This document shows positions 52,566 through 60,012 of a stretch of DNA of 64,000 nt, piece after piece. The translations under genes and the position numbers were made by a program. The notes below the pieces were generated by a model. The model was given only the letters and a program-made list of their open reading frames with translations. It was not told where the DNA came from and made no database searches. The DNA comes from Actinoplanes cyaneus (GTDB taxonomy: Bacteria > Actinomycetota > Actinomycetes > Mycobacteriales > Micromonosporaceae), in contig NZ_BOMH01000068.1 in the NCBI RefSeq assembly GCF_016862095.1, forward strand, positions 1 through 64,000. Reading direction: 5' to 3'. Each line of letters starts with the position of its first letter. The stretch's first letter is position 1.

Positions 52566-53231
52566 TCAGCTCGCCAGGAACGACCTGATCTGGGCGAGCG
52601 TGATCGTGTCGGTCAGGTACCCGAGGTGGGTCTGGCACGCCACGTAGTTGTTCGTCGCGCCGCTGAGGACGGTGCTGGTGTAGGGGATGATGATGCCGTC
52701 GCACGGCGAGTACCACGTGCCGTACCTGGTGCTGCCCGGCGTCTCGTCACCCGAGCTCAGCGTGGTGATGAACGACGAACCCGGATACATCTGCTGACAG
52801 GTCACATAGACCAGACAGGCTCCGGCGTACGTCGTGCCGTGGTTGGCGCCGGCGATCGACGCCAGATGCCTGACGTACTGGGCGCCGCCCAGCTGCTTCA
52901 GGTACCAGAGACTGACCAGGCCGCCCATCGAGTGGTTGACGATGTCGACCTGAGCGGCGCCGGTGCGCGCCCGGACCTGGCTGACGTAGGTGGCCAGGCC
53001 CTGCGCGTTGGTGATGTTGTTCCCGTACGAGTTGTACTCGTAGGCGAACAGGTCGCTGCTGGAGTATCCACCGGCGCGGAACACCGACATGGCGGTGGTC
53101 CAGTTCGACGCGCTGCCGGTGTACCCGTGCACGAAGATCACCGGGGTCCCGGGCGCGGCGGCCGCGGGCAGGGCCGGGCTGAGCGCCAGAGCGGCCAGCA
53201 GAGCGGTGAGCAGGACGACGAGACGACGCAT
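52566..53231 (-). CDS. secreted class 2 lipase/esterase
   Basis: A 221-residue secreted alpha/beta hydrolase. The signal peptide MRRLVVLLTALLAALALSPA ends near AAAAPG. The oxyanion loop is VIFVHGYTGSASNW, the nucleophile Ser lies in VNHSMGG, and the closing His is in CQTHLGYL. It matches lipase class 2 proteins of Streptomyces and Bacillus in length. Four Cys (in ACLVYVTCQ, SPCDG and VACQT) could form disulfides, in keeping with secretion. Single-gene unit. Confidence 0.88.
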   Translation of the reverse strand: MRRLVVLLTALLAALALSPALPAAAAPGTPVIFVHGYTGSASNWTTAMSVFRAGGYSSSDLFAYEYNSYGNNITNAQGLATYVSQVRARTGAAQVDIVNHSMGGLVSLWYLKQLGGAQYVRHLASIAGANHGTTYAGACLVYVTCQQMYPGSSFITTLSSGDETPGSTRYGTWYSPCDGIIIPYTSTVLSGATNNYVACQTHLGYLTDTITLAQIRSFLAS

Positions 53232-53685
53232 GAAACCTCCTGGATTTCGGTGGTTTCTGCATCCTCAGTGCACACATGTCCTTCCAGCATCGGCGAAATC
53301 GCCAGCCGTCGAACCCGGCCCGCGACGCTCGACGCGACACGCAGCGGCGTGCCGGACGGGCCGCTCACCGGCCGGCGGCGATCCCGTCCGGGCCGGCGAA
53401 CCGTTTCGGCGCCGGTGAGAAAGACGCACGGCCCGGTGGTCAGCCGGCGACGGTGACGGTGAAGGTGGCGACGTCGGCCCCGTCGGTCTGCTCCGCCGCG
53501 GCCTCGGTCAGGGCGTCGACAGTGCCCGCTGGTAACGGCGCCGGTTCGTCCCCGGACGCGTCAGCCCGGCCGCGTCGTAACTCAACTCTCCGCTCATCGC
53601 CGTCATCCTGGCACCGCCGAGCCGGCGGGGTGACGGGAACGGAGCGTCCGGGCGCTCGCGGCGGTGGTCAGCGCGCGGCACCGGG
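53232..53685. other. 454-bp region with a possible decayed small gene
   Basis: This is upstream of the lipase and downstream of the MCP on the same strand. It carries the frame remnant at 53440-53597 and nothing else I can support. The 53232-53280 end contains the lipase ribosome site and likely promoter. Confidence 0.5.
53440..53597 (-). pseudogene. possible frameshifted small gene
   Basis: ATG 53597 reads MSGELSYDAAGL and then meets a stop in the same frame soon after. In the adjacent frame, a coding-like tail follows (PAGTVDALTEAAAEQTDGAD, then VATFTVTVAG and a stop at 53440). The second frame is open back to about 53667 but has no start codon. One indel would join the two into a protein of about 50 residues. 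Weak evidence. Confidence 0.3.
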
Positions 53686-55350
53686 TCAGAAGCGGTCGAA
53701 CTTGGCTTCCAGGTCGACGGGGGTGGCGCCGGCGGAGGCCAGGACGGGTGTCGAGTTCTCGTTGTAGGCGCCCCAGTTGCGGGGCGCCGGGTTGGCGGGC
53801 CAGGTCGATCGGGCCGGCCGGTGGGAGCCGCCCACCTGGAAGAAGTCCATCAGCGACGTGAGCTGCGCGGTCTGCGCCGACATCTGCTCCGCGGTGGCCG
53901 CCAGCTGTTCGCTGGACGACGCGGTCTGCTCGGTGACCTTGCCGATCTGCGACATCGCGATGTTGATCTGGCGCACGCCGGTGGACTGCTCGCCACTGGC
54001 GGCGGCGATCTCCTGGACCAGGTCCGACGTACGGATGATGTTGGGGATCATGGTGGACAGCAGGTCACCGGCCCGTTCCGCGGTCTGCACGCTGCCCGCC
54101 GCCAGCTCGCTGATCTCCTGCGCGGCGATCTGGCTGCGCTCGGCGAGTTTGCCGACCTCGGTGGCGACGACGGCGAAGCCCTTGCCGTGCTCGCCGGCCC
54201 GGGCCGCTTCGATCGTCGCGTTCAGGGCGAGCATGTTCGTCTGGAACGCGATGTCGTCGATGATCGCGATCTTGCTGGTGATCTCCTTCATCGCCGCGAC
54301 CGTCCGCTGGACGGCGTCGCCGCCCTCCTGCGCCTCGGCCGCGGTGTTCGTCGCGATGCCCTCGGTGGCCGCCGCGTTCTCGCTGTTCTGCCCGATCCCG
54401 GCGGTCATCTGCTCGATGCTCGCGGTGGTCTCCTCGACGCTGGCGGCCTGCTCGGTGGCGGCCTGGGACAGGCTCTGGGACGCGCCGCTGATCTGCATGG
54501 ACGCGCTGTTGAGCTGGGACGCGGACTCGACCACGGTGGAGACGGTCTCGTTGAGCCGGCCGAGCGCGCTGTTGAGGGCCTCGCCCATCCGCCCGACCTC
54601 GTCCCGGCCGTAGATGGTCACCCGCTGGTCGAGGCGTCCCTGGGCGAGCCCGGTGAGCACGGCGACCGTCTCGCTGAGCGGGCGGGACACGGCCCGGACG
54701 ATGACCTGCACCACGACGAACGTCAGCAGCACCGCGACCACGAGCAGGATGATCATGATGAGGCGGGCGGTGGAGTACGCGTCCGCGGAGTCGTCGATCG
54801 ACTTCTTGGCGGCCGAGTCGTCCTTGGTGATCAGGTTGTCGACCGCGGTGTTGATCGCGTCCGCGAGCGGGTTCACCTGGTTGGTTACCACCTTGTTGAA
54901 CTCGGCCAGTCGGCCCGCGGTGGCCAGTGGCCGGAGCTGGTCGTTCATCAGGGTCTTGTACGACGCCCAGTTCGTCGCGAACGCCGCCTCGTCGGGGTCG
55001 CCGCCGGCCGCCGGGGCGAACGAGGCCCAGACCTGGTCCAGGGTCGCGACCGAGGTGTCCAGCCGCTGCAGGGCGGAGGTGGTGTCCGCGGTCCCGGCCA
55101 TCGCCAGCGCGCGCATCGCGAGCCGGACGTCCCGGTAGTCGGCGGCGATCTCACCCAGCGCCCGCACGTCGTGCAGGTTGCTGTTGTAGAGGTGCGAGAG
55201 CCTGTCCTGGGTGCGGCTCAGCTGGACCAGGCCGAACACCCCGACGACGATCAGCAGGGCGCAGACCACGCCCGCGAGACCGCGCAACTTCCCGGCGATC
55301 GGCATGTCGCGGAAGGAGAACCGGCTGGCCGTGCCCGACGAGTCTGCCAC
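53686..55350 (-). CDS. transmembrane methyl-accepting chemotaxis protein
   Basis: A 554-residue receptor. Membrane helix 1 is at about 24-43 and helix 2 at about 195-215. A four-helix-bundle-type periplasmic sensor lies between, a HAMP domain follows (RAVSRPLSETVAVLTGLAQG), and the signalling domain has the hairpin IDDIAFQTNMLALNATIEAA near residue 390. The C-terminal tail is Pro/Asn-rich and has no obvious NWETF-type pentapeptide. The GTG start is divergent from CheW across 89 bp, which must carry promoters for both. Confidence 0.93.
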   Translation of the reverse strand: MADSSGTASRFSFRDMPIAGKLRGLAGVVCALLIVVGVFGLVQLSRTQDRLSHLYNSNLHDVRALGEIAADYRDVRLAMRALAMAGTADTTSALQRLDTSVATLDQVWASFAPAAGGDPDEAAFATNWASYKTLMNDQLRPLATAGRLAEFNKVVTNQVNPLADAINTAVDNLITKDDSAAKKSIDDSADAYSTARLIMIILLVVAVLLTFVVVQVIVRAVSRPLSETVAVLTGLAQGRLDQRVTIYGRDEVGRMGEALNSALGRLNETVSTVVESASQLNSASMQISGASQSLSQAATEQAASVEETTASIEQMTAGIGQNSENAAATEGIATNTAAEAQEGGDAVQRTVAAMKEITSKIAIIDDIAFQTNMLALNATIEAARAGEHGKGFAVVATEVGKLAERSQIAAQEISELAAGSVQTAERAGDLLSTMIPNIIRTSDLVQEIAAASGEQSTGVRQINIAMSQIGKVTEQTASSSEQLAATAEQMSAQTAQLTSLMDFFQVGGSHRPARSTWPANPAPRNWGAYNENSTPVLASAGATPVDLEAKFDRF

Positions 55351-55439
55351 CGCGCCAGCGTATGCATCTGCCCGCCGCCCGTACGCGGGAAAGCAGTTTC
55401 CCCTGGAAAACGGGCCGGGATCGGAGCCGGTCCGATTGA

Positions 55440-55988
55440 ATGTTGCAGGTGAACACGGTCACCGACGCGGGGCGCTATCTGACGTTCACGCTCAACGGCG
55501 AGGCGTACGCGCTCGACATCTTCCACGTGACGGAGATCCTGGAGTACCGCGCGCTGACCGTGGTGCCGATGATGCCCGACTTCATCCGGGGCGTGATCAA
55601 CCTGCGCGGGCGGGCCGTGCCCGTGATCGACCTCGCCATCCGGTTCGGCCGCGGGCGCACCGAGATCCAGCGCCGGACCAGCATCATCATCGTGCACGTC
55701 GACGACCCGGGGCTGGCCGAGATGGCGGGGCTGGACTCCGACGACAAGAGCATCGCGGACGGGCAGGACATCGGGATCCTCGTCGACTCGGCGTCGAAGG
55801 TGGTGACGCTGCAGCCGGACGACATCGAGCCGCCGCCCGCGTTCGGCGCCGGGATCCGCGCCGACTACATCAGCGGGATGGCGCGGCGGGACACCGACTT
55901 CCTGATCCTGCTGGACATCGCCCACGTGCTGTCGATCAGCGACATGGTCCGGCTCAGCGAGATGGCCCAGCAACCGGTCGAGCCGTGA
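55440..55988 (+). CDS. cheW: chemotaxis coupling protein CheW
   Basis: A 182-residue adaptor between receptors and CheA. FTLNGEAYALDIFHVTEILE opens the SH3-like fold, INLRGRAVPVIDLAIRFG is the CheW core, and DIGILVDSASKVVTLQPDDI closes it. A loop insertion (about residues 90-108, DDPGLAEMAGLDSDDKSIAD) is longer than in E. coli CheW. ATG 55440 is used; GTG 55449 is possible. First gene of the plus-strand chemotaxis operon; its stop overlaps the cheR GTG. Confidence 0.93.
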   Translation: MLQVNTVTDAGRYLTFTLNGEAYALDIFHVTEILEYRALTVVPMMPDFIRGVINLRGRAVPVIDLAIRFGRGRTEIQRRTSIIIVHVDDPGLAEMAGLDSDDKSIADGQDIGILVDSASKVVTLQPDDIEPPPAFGAGIRADYISGMARRDTDFLILLDIAHVLSISDMVRLSEMAQQPVEP

Positions 55989-56833
55989 TCGCCCCGGAGG
56001 CCGGCTCGATGATGACGAGGCCGTCGATCAGCCGGGCGGACTTCCAGTACATCACCGGCGTCCTGCACAAGCACGCCGGCATCCGGCTCGCGGCGGGCAA
56101 GGAGGCGCTGGTCACGAGCCGGCTGGACAAGCGGATCCGGGCGCTGGGGCTCGGCGGGTACGCCGAGTACGTACGGCTGCTGCAGGACCGCGCGGGGGAG
56201 GCCGAGCTGCGGCAGATGATCGACCTGCTGACCACGAACGAGACGTTCTTCTTCCGCGAGGAGCAGCACTTCGACTTCCTGCGCCAGGTGGTGCTGCCGG
56301 CGCGGCGCGGCGGGCGGACGTTCCGGCTGTGGAGCGCGGCCAGCTCGACCGGGGAGGAGGCGTACACGGCGGCGATGGTGCTGGCCGACACGCTGCCGCC
56401 GGGGTCCTGGGAGATCGTCGGGACGGACATCTCGACCCGGGTCGTCGAGGGCGCGCGCACCGCCCTCTATCCGATCGCGGCCGCCGAGAAGATCCCGCGC
56501 CACCTGCTGCGCCGTTTCTGCCTCAAGGGCCGCGAGGAGTACGAGGGCTTGATGACGATCAGCCGCGAGCTGCGCGCCAAGGTCCACTTCCACTGCCAGA
56601 ACCTGCACGAGGATCTGAGCCATCTCGGCCACTTCGACGTGATCATGCTGCGCAACGTGATGATCTACTTCGACGCCGACACCAAGCGCTCATTGATCGG
56701 GCGACTGCAGGGAATGCTGCACGAGGGCGGTCATCTCATCGTGGGAAGCTCTGAATCGCTCAACGCCATCCCGTCGCGCCTGCGCATGGTGCAGCCGTCG
56801 ATCTACACGCTGGACGGCGCGGGCCGTGGCTGA
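55985..56833 (+). CDS. cheR: chemotaxis methyltransferase CheR
   Basis: A 282-residue SAM-dependent protein-glutamate methyltransferase. The N-terminal domain precedes LTTNETFFFREEQHFDFL, the CheR signature. SAASSTGEEAYTAAM is the SAM loop, and MLRNVMIYFD is the conserved NxxIYF region. It methylates receptor Glu residues for adaptation. GTG 55985 overlaps the CheW stop; ATG 56009 or 56012 is a shorter option. Confidence 0.93.
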   Translation: MIAPEAGSMMTRPSISRADFQYITGVLHKHAGIRLAAGKEALVTSRLDKRIRALGLGGYAEYVRLLQDRAGEAELRQMIDLLTTNETFFFREEQHFDFLRQVVLPARRGGRTFRLWSAASSTGEEAYTAAMVLADTLPPGSWEIVGTDISTRVVEGARTALYPIAAAEKIPRHLLRRFCLKGREEYEGLMTISRELRAKVHFHCQNLHEDLSHLGHFDVIMLRNVMIYFDADTKRSLIGRLQGMLHEGGHLIVGSSESLNAIPSRLRMVQPSIYTLDGAGRG

Positions 56834-57293
56834 CGTCCACCTGAACCCCGGCGACTACCACTTCGGTGGCGCGGACACCCGCATCCACACGGTGCTGGGC
56901 TCCTGCGTCTCGATCACCCTGTGGCACGCCGGCCTGCGGATCGGCGGCATGTGCCACTACCTGCTGCCCGGCCCGTGCCCCGGCGACGAGCCGCTGAACG
57001 CGCGCTACGCCGACGGCGCGGTCCGCCGCTTCGTCCGGGACGTGCGCAGATCAAGAACGAGCCCTCCGCAGTACGAGGTGAAGATGTTCGGTGGTGGCCG
57101 TCAGTTCCCGCACCTGAGCGTGCCGGCCGCGCTCGACGTGGCCCAGCAGAACATCGCGGCCGGGATCACCCTGATGGAGGAAGAGAACTTCACGATTTCC
57201 GTACGGGAGTTGGGCGGCACCGGAGCCCGCCGCCTGATCTTCGACCTCGCCACCGGGACCGTGTGGCTGCGAGCCGCGGCGGCGACGGCGTGA
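56826..57293 (+). CDS. cheD: chemoreceptor glutamine deamidase CheD
   Basis: A 155-residue deamidase. The catalytic Cys27 (TVLGSCVSI) and His44 (GMCHYLLP) occupy the standard positions of the family. It converts receptor Gln to Glu and in other bacteria works with CheC. No CheC gene is nearby, which makes its regulator unclear. GTG 56826 overlaps cheR by 8 bp, and its stop overlaps cheB by 4 bp. Confidence 0.92.
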   Translation: MADVHLNPGDYHFGGADTRIHTVLGSCVSITLWHAGLRIGGMCHYLLPGPCPGDEPLNARYADGAVRRFVRDVRRSRTSPPQYEVKMFGGGRQFPHLSVPAALDVAQQNIAAGITLMEEENFTISVRELGGTGARRLIFDLATGTVWLRAAAATA

Positions 57294-58339
57294 CGGGGCT
57301 GATCCGCGTGCTGATCGTGGACGACTCCGCGGTCGTGCGGCAGGTGCTGTCGGCGCGCTTGCGGGAGAACCCGGGCATCGACGTGGCAGGCGCGGTCGCC
57401 GACCCGATCTTCGCCATGGACCACATGAACAAGTCCTGGCCGGACGTGGTCGTCCTCGACCTGGAGATGCCCCGGATGGACGGCCTCACCTTCCTTCGCA
57501 AGATCATGGAGGTACGGCCGACGCCGGTCGTCATCTGCTCGACGCTGACCCAGCGCGGTGCGGAGAAGTCGGTGGAAGCGCTCGCCGCGGGCGCGGTCGC
57601 CGTGATCGAGAAGCCGCAGAGCGGGCTCAAGAAGTTCATGGAGACCGACAGCGGCGACATCGTCGCGGCGGTCCGGGCCGCGGCCGCCGCCGGACGACGC
57701 CCGCGCCGCACCACCCCGATCGCGACGGCGGCGCCTGCCCGGCCGGCCGTGGTCGCGTCGCCGAGGCCGAAGCCGATGGTCAACCTGGTCGCGATCGGCA
57801 CGTCCACGGGCGGCACCCAGGCCCTGGAAGTGGTGCTGACCGCGCTGCAACCCGGGGTCCCCGGCGTGGTCGTCGTGCAGCACATGCCGGAGAAGTTCAC
57901 CGCCGCGTTCGCCGCCCGGCTCGACACCATGTGCCGGGTGCACGTCAAGGAAGCCCGCGACGGCGACCAGGTCGTACCCGGTCAGGTCCTCGTCGCCCCC
58001 GGTGGCAAGCATCTGGAGGTGCAGCGGATGGACACCCGTTATCGCGTACGGGTCTTCGACGGCCAGCCCGTCAACCGGCATCGTCCGTCGGTCGACGTGC
58101 TGTTCCGCTCGGTCGCGAAGGTCGCCGGCCCGGACGCGCTCGGCGTGATCATGACCGGGATGGGCGACGACGGCGCCCGTGGACTGCTCGAGATGCACAA
58201 GGCAGGCGCCTACACGGTCGCGCAGGACGAGGCCACCTGCGTGGTGCACGGCATGCCCCGGGAGGCCGTCGCGCTCGGCGCCGTGGACCGTGAGGCGCCC
58301 CTCTCCTCGATCGCGGAGGTGATCCACCACCATGGCTGA
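57290..58339 (+). CDS. cheB: chemotaxis response regulator/methylesterase CheB
   Basis: A 349-residue protein. The receiver domain has the DDSAVVRQV pocket and phospho-Asp57 (VVVLDLEMPRMDG). A Pro/Ala linker follows (about 140-170). The esterase has the Ser in GTSTGG, the His in VVQHMPEKFT and the Asp in MTGMGDDGARG. The first motif is GTSTGGT where GASTGGP is common. It demethylates receptors when phosphorylated by CheA. The GTG start overlaps the CheD stop. Confidence 0.93.
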   Translation: MTGLIRVLIVDDSAVVRQVLSARLRENPGIDVAGAVADPIFAMDHMNKSWPDVVVLDLEMPRMDGLTFLRKIMEVRPTPVVICSTLTQRGAEKSVEALAAGAVAVIEKPQSGLKKFMETDSGDIVAAVRAAAAAGRRPRRTTPIATAAPARPAVVASPRPKPMVNLVAIGTSTGGTQALEVVLTALQPGVPGVVVVQHMPEKFTAAFAARLDTMCRVHVKEARDGDQVVPGQVLVAPGGKHLEVQRMDTRYRVRVFDGQPVNRHRPSVDVLFRSVAKVAGPDALGVIMTGMGDDGARGLLEMHKAGAYTVAQDEATCVVHGMPREAVALGAVDREAPLSSIAEVIHHHG

Positions 58340-59366
58340 GGTCCTCATCGCGGCGGTCGCGCTGGCCGTCGGCGCCGGAGCCGGTTACCTGCTGCGCGGC
58401 CGGCGTGACACCGCACGGCCGGGCACCGCCGCCGTCCCGCCACCGGAGGTCCAGTCGCAGGACCTGGCCCGCTTCGCCGGCGCGGTCACCCCGGTCTGGT
58501 CGGCACAGATCGATTCATCGCGTACCCAGATGGAAACGGCGGTCGGACAGCTCACCGAGACCTTCGCCGGCATCGTCGAGAACCTGGACACGGTCCTGTC
58601 GTCGACCGGGGTGCTCGGCGAGGGGCCGGGCGGTGTCTTCGATCGCAGCCGGGAGCGCCTCGGCGAGGTGGTCGGCACGCTGGACAGTGCGCTGACCGGC
58701 AAGCGGGAGGCCCTCGCCGAGCTGCACTCCCTGCTCAGCCTCAACGAGGAGCTGCGCGAGATGTCCGGCGAGGTCACCCGGATCGCGTCGCAGACCAACC
58801 TGCTGGCGCTCAACGCCGCGATCGAGGCGCAACGGATCGGTGAGGCCGGCGCCGCGTTCGGCGTGGTCGCCTCGGAGGTCCGCCAGCTCGCCGACCGGTC
58901 GCAGAACACCAGCGTGCGCATGGTCGAGAAGGTCGACAAGGTGGCCCAGGCGATCGCCGGGGTCCTGGCCACGCAGGAGGCCGGCGCCGAGACCGAGGGC
59001 ACCGCTGTCGCCCACGCGCACGGCGAGGTGCAGGCCGTGCTCGACGACCTGATGAGCATGCTCGCGACGATGCGCCAGTCCTCGCAGGGCCTGGAACAGG
59101 CGGCCGTCGGCATCCGCGGCGAGATCAGCGACTCACTGGTCAACCTGCAGTTCCAGGACCGGGTCAACCAGATGCTGGAACACCTGCGGGACAACATCGG
59201 CCGGTTCCCGGACGTCGCGGCGGCCGCCGCCGCGGGCGCCGCGCCGCTGGACGCGCAGGTGCTGCTCGACGAGCTCGCCGCCCGCTACACGATGGCCGAG
59301 GAGCACGACGCGCACCAGTCCGGCTCGGCCGCCAAGGTGAACGAATCCGAGATCACGTTCTTCTGA
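58332..59366 (+). CDS. soluble MCP-like protein with CheZ-like C-terminal motif
   Basis: A 344-residue protein. It has an N-terminal single helix (LIAAVALAVGAGAGYLL, a possible membrane anchor) and a long coiled section containing the MCP hairpin-type stretch ASQTNLLALNAAIEAQRIGE near residue 152. Close to the C-terminus is LQFQDRVNQMLEHL, where Asp276 and Gln280 repeat the D-x3-Q spacing of the CheZ active site. No periplasmic sensor domain is present. It may both bind the signalling core and remove phosphate from CheY. Confidence 0.82.
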   Translation: MAEVLIAAVALAVGAGAGYLLRGRRDTARPGTAAVPPPEVQSQDLARFAGAVTPVWSAQIDSSRTQMETAVGQLTETFAGIVENLDTVLSSTGVLGEGPGGVFDRSRERLGEVVGTLDSALTGKREALAELHSLLSLNEELREMSGEVTRIASQTNLLALNAAIEAQRIGEAGAAFGVVASEVRQLADRSQNTSVRMVEKVDKVAQAIAGVLATQEAGAETEGTAVAHAHGEVQAVLDDLMSMLATMRQSSQGLEQAAVGIRGEISDSLVNLQFQDRVNQMLEHLRDNIGRFPDVAAAAAAGAAPLDAQVLLDELAARYTMAEEHDAHQSGSAAKVNESEITFF

Positions 59367-59377
59367 GGAGTACGACC

Positions 59378-59746
59378 ATGGCCAAGACGATTCTCATCGT
59401 GGACGACTCCGCGTCGGTGCGGCAGGTTGTCAGCATCGCCCTGAAAGGCGCCGGCTACGAGGTGATCACCGCCAACGACGGCAAGGACGCGCTCGGCAAG
59501 ATGACCGGCCAGCGCATCCACCTGATCATCTCGGACGTGAACATGCCGAACATGGACGGGATCACGTTCGTGGCCGAGGCGAAGAAGCTGCCCGCCTACA
59601 AGTTCGTGCCGATCATCATGCTCACCACCGAGTCGCAGGACGAGAAGAAGAAACAGGCGCAGGCGGCCGGCGCGAAGGCGTGGGTCACCAAGCCGTTCCA
59701 GCCCGAGCAGATGCTCAGCGCCGTCGCGAAACTGGTGGCGCCGTGA
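59378..59746 (+). CDS. cheY: chemotaxis response regulator CheY
   Basis: A 122-residue single receiver domain. The acidic pocket is DD (residues 9-10), the phospho-Asp53 is in IISDVNMPNMDG, Thr83 or Thr84 lies in IMLTTESQ, and Lys105 in WVTKPFQ. It carries the signal from CheA to the flagellar switch. GAGGAG precedes ATG 59378. The stop overlaps the next GTG by 4 bp. Confidence 0.93.
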   Translation: MAKTILIVDDSASVRQVVSIALKGAGYEVITANDGKDALGKMTGQRIHLIISDVNMPNMDGITFVAEAKKLPAYKFVPIIMLTTESQDEKKKQAQAAGAKAWVTKPFQPEQMLSAVAKLVAP

Positions 59747-60012
59747 CCGATGCGCCGCTGCGGCGGTTCGCCTTCGACGACGAGCTGACGATCGTCACCG
59801 CGGCCGAGCACCGCGAGCGGCTGCTGGCCGCGCTGGGCGACTCCCACGGCGTACGGCTGGACCTGTCGGGTGTTTCTGATCTTGACACTGCCGGGTTGCA
59901 GGTGCTGCTCCTGGCGCGCGACGAGGGTGCCCGGCTGGGCCTGCCGGTCGAGTTCAGCGAGCCCAGCCCGGCCGTCGCCGAAGTTCTCGCTCTGACCCGC
60001 CTGGAGCTGTAG
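59743..60012 (+). CDS. STAS-domain anti-sigma-antagonist-like protein
   Basis: An 89-residue single STAS domain. DLSGVSDLDTAGLQVLLLA matches the phosphorylation loop of SpoIIAA-type proteins, with Thr49 in place of the usual Ser. It is encoded between CheY and CheA, with its start overlapping cheY and its TAG abutting the cheA ATG. STAS proteins in chemotaxis loci are known in some bacteria, but their role is not settled; it could link CheA to a partner-switching pathway. Confidence 0.85.
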   Translation: MTDAPLRRFAFDDELTIVTAAEHRERLLAALGDSHGVRLDLSGVSDLDTAGLQVLLLARDEGARLGLPVEFSEPSPAVAEVLALTRLEL

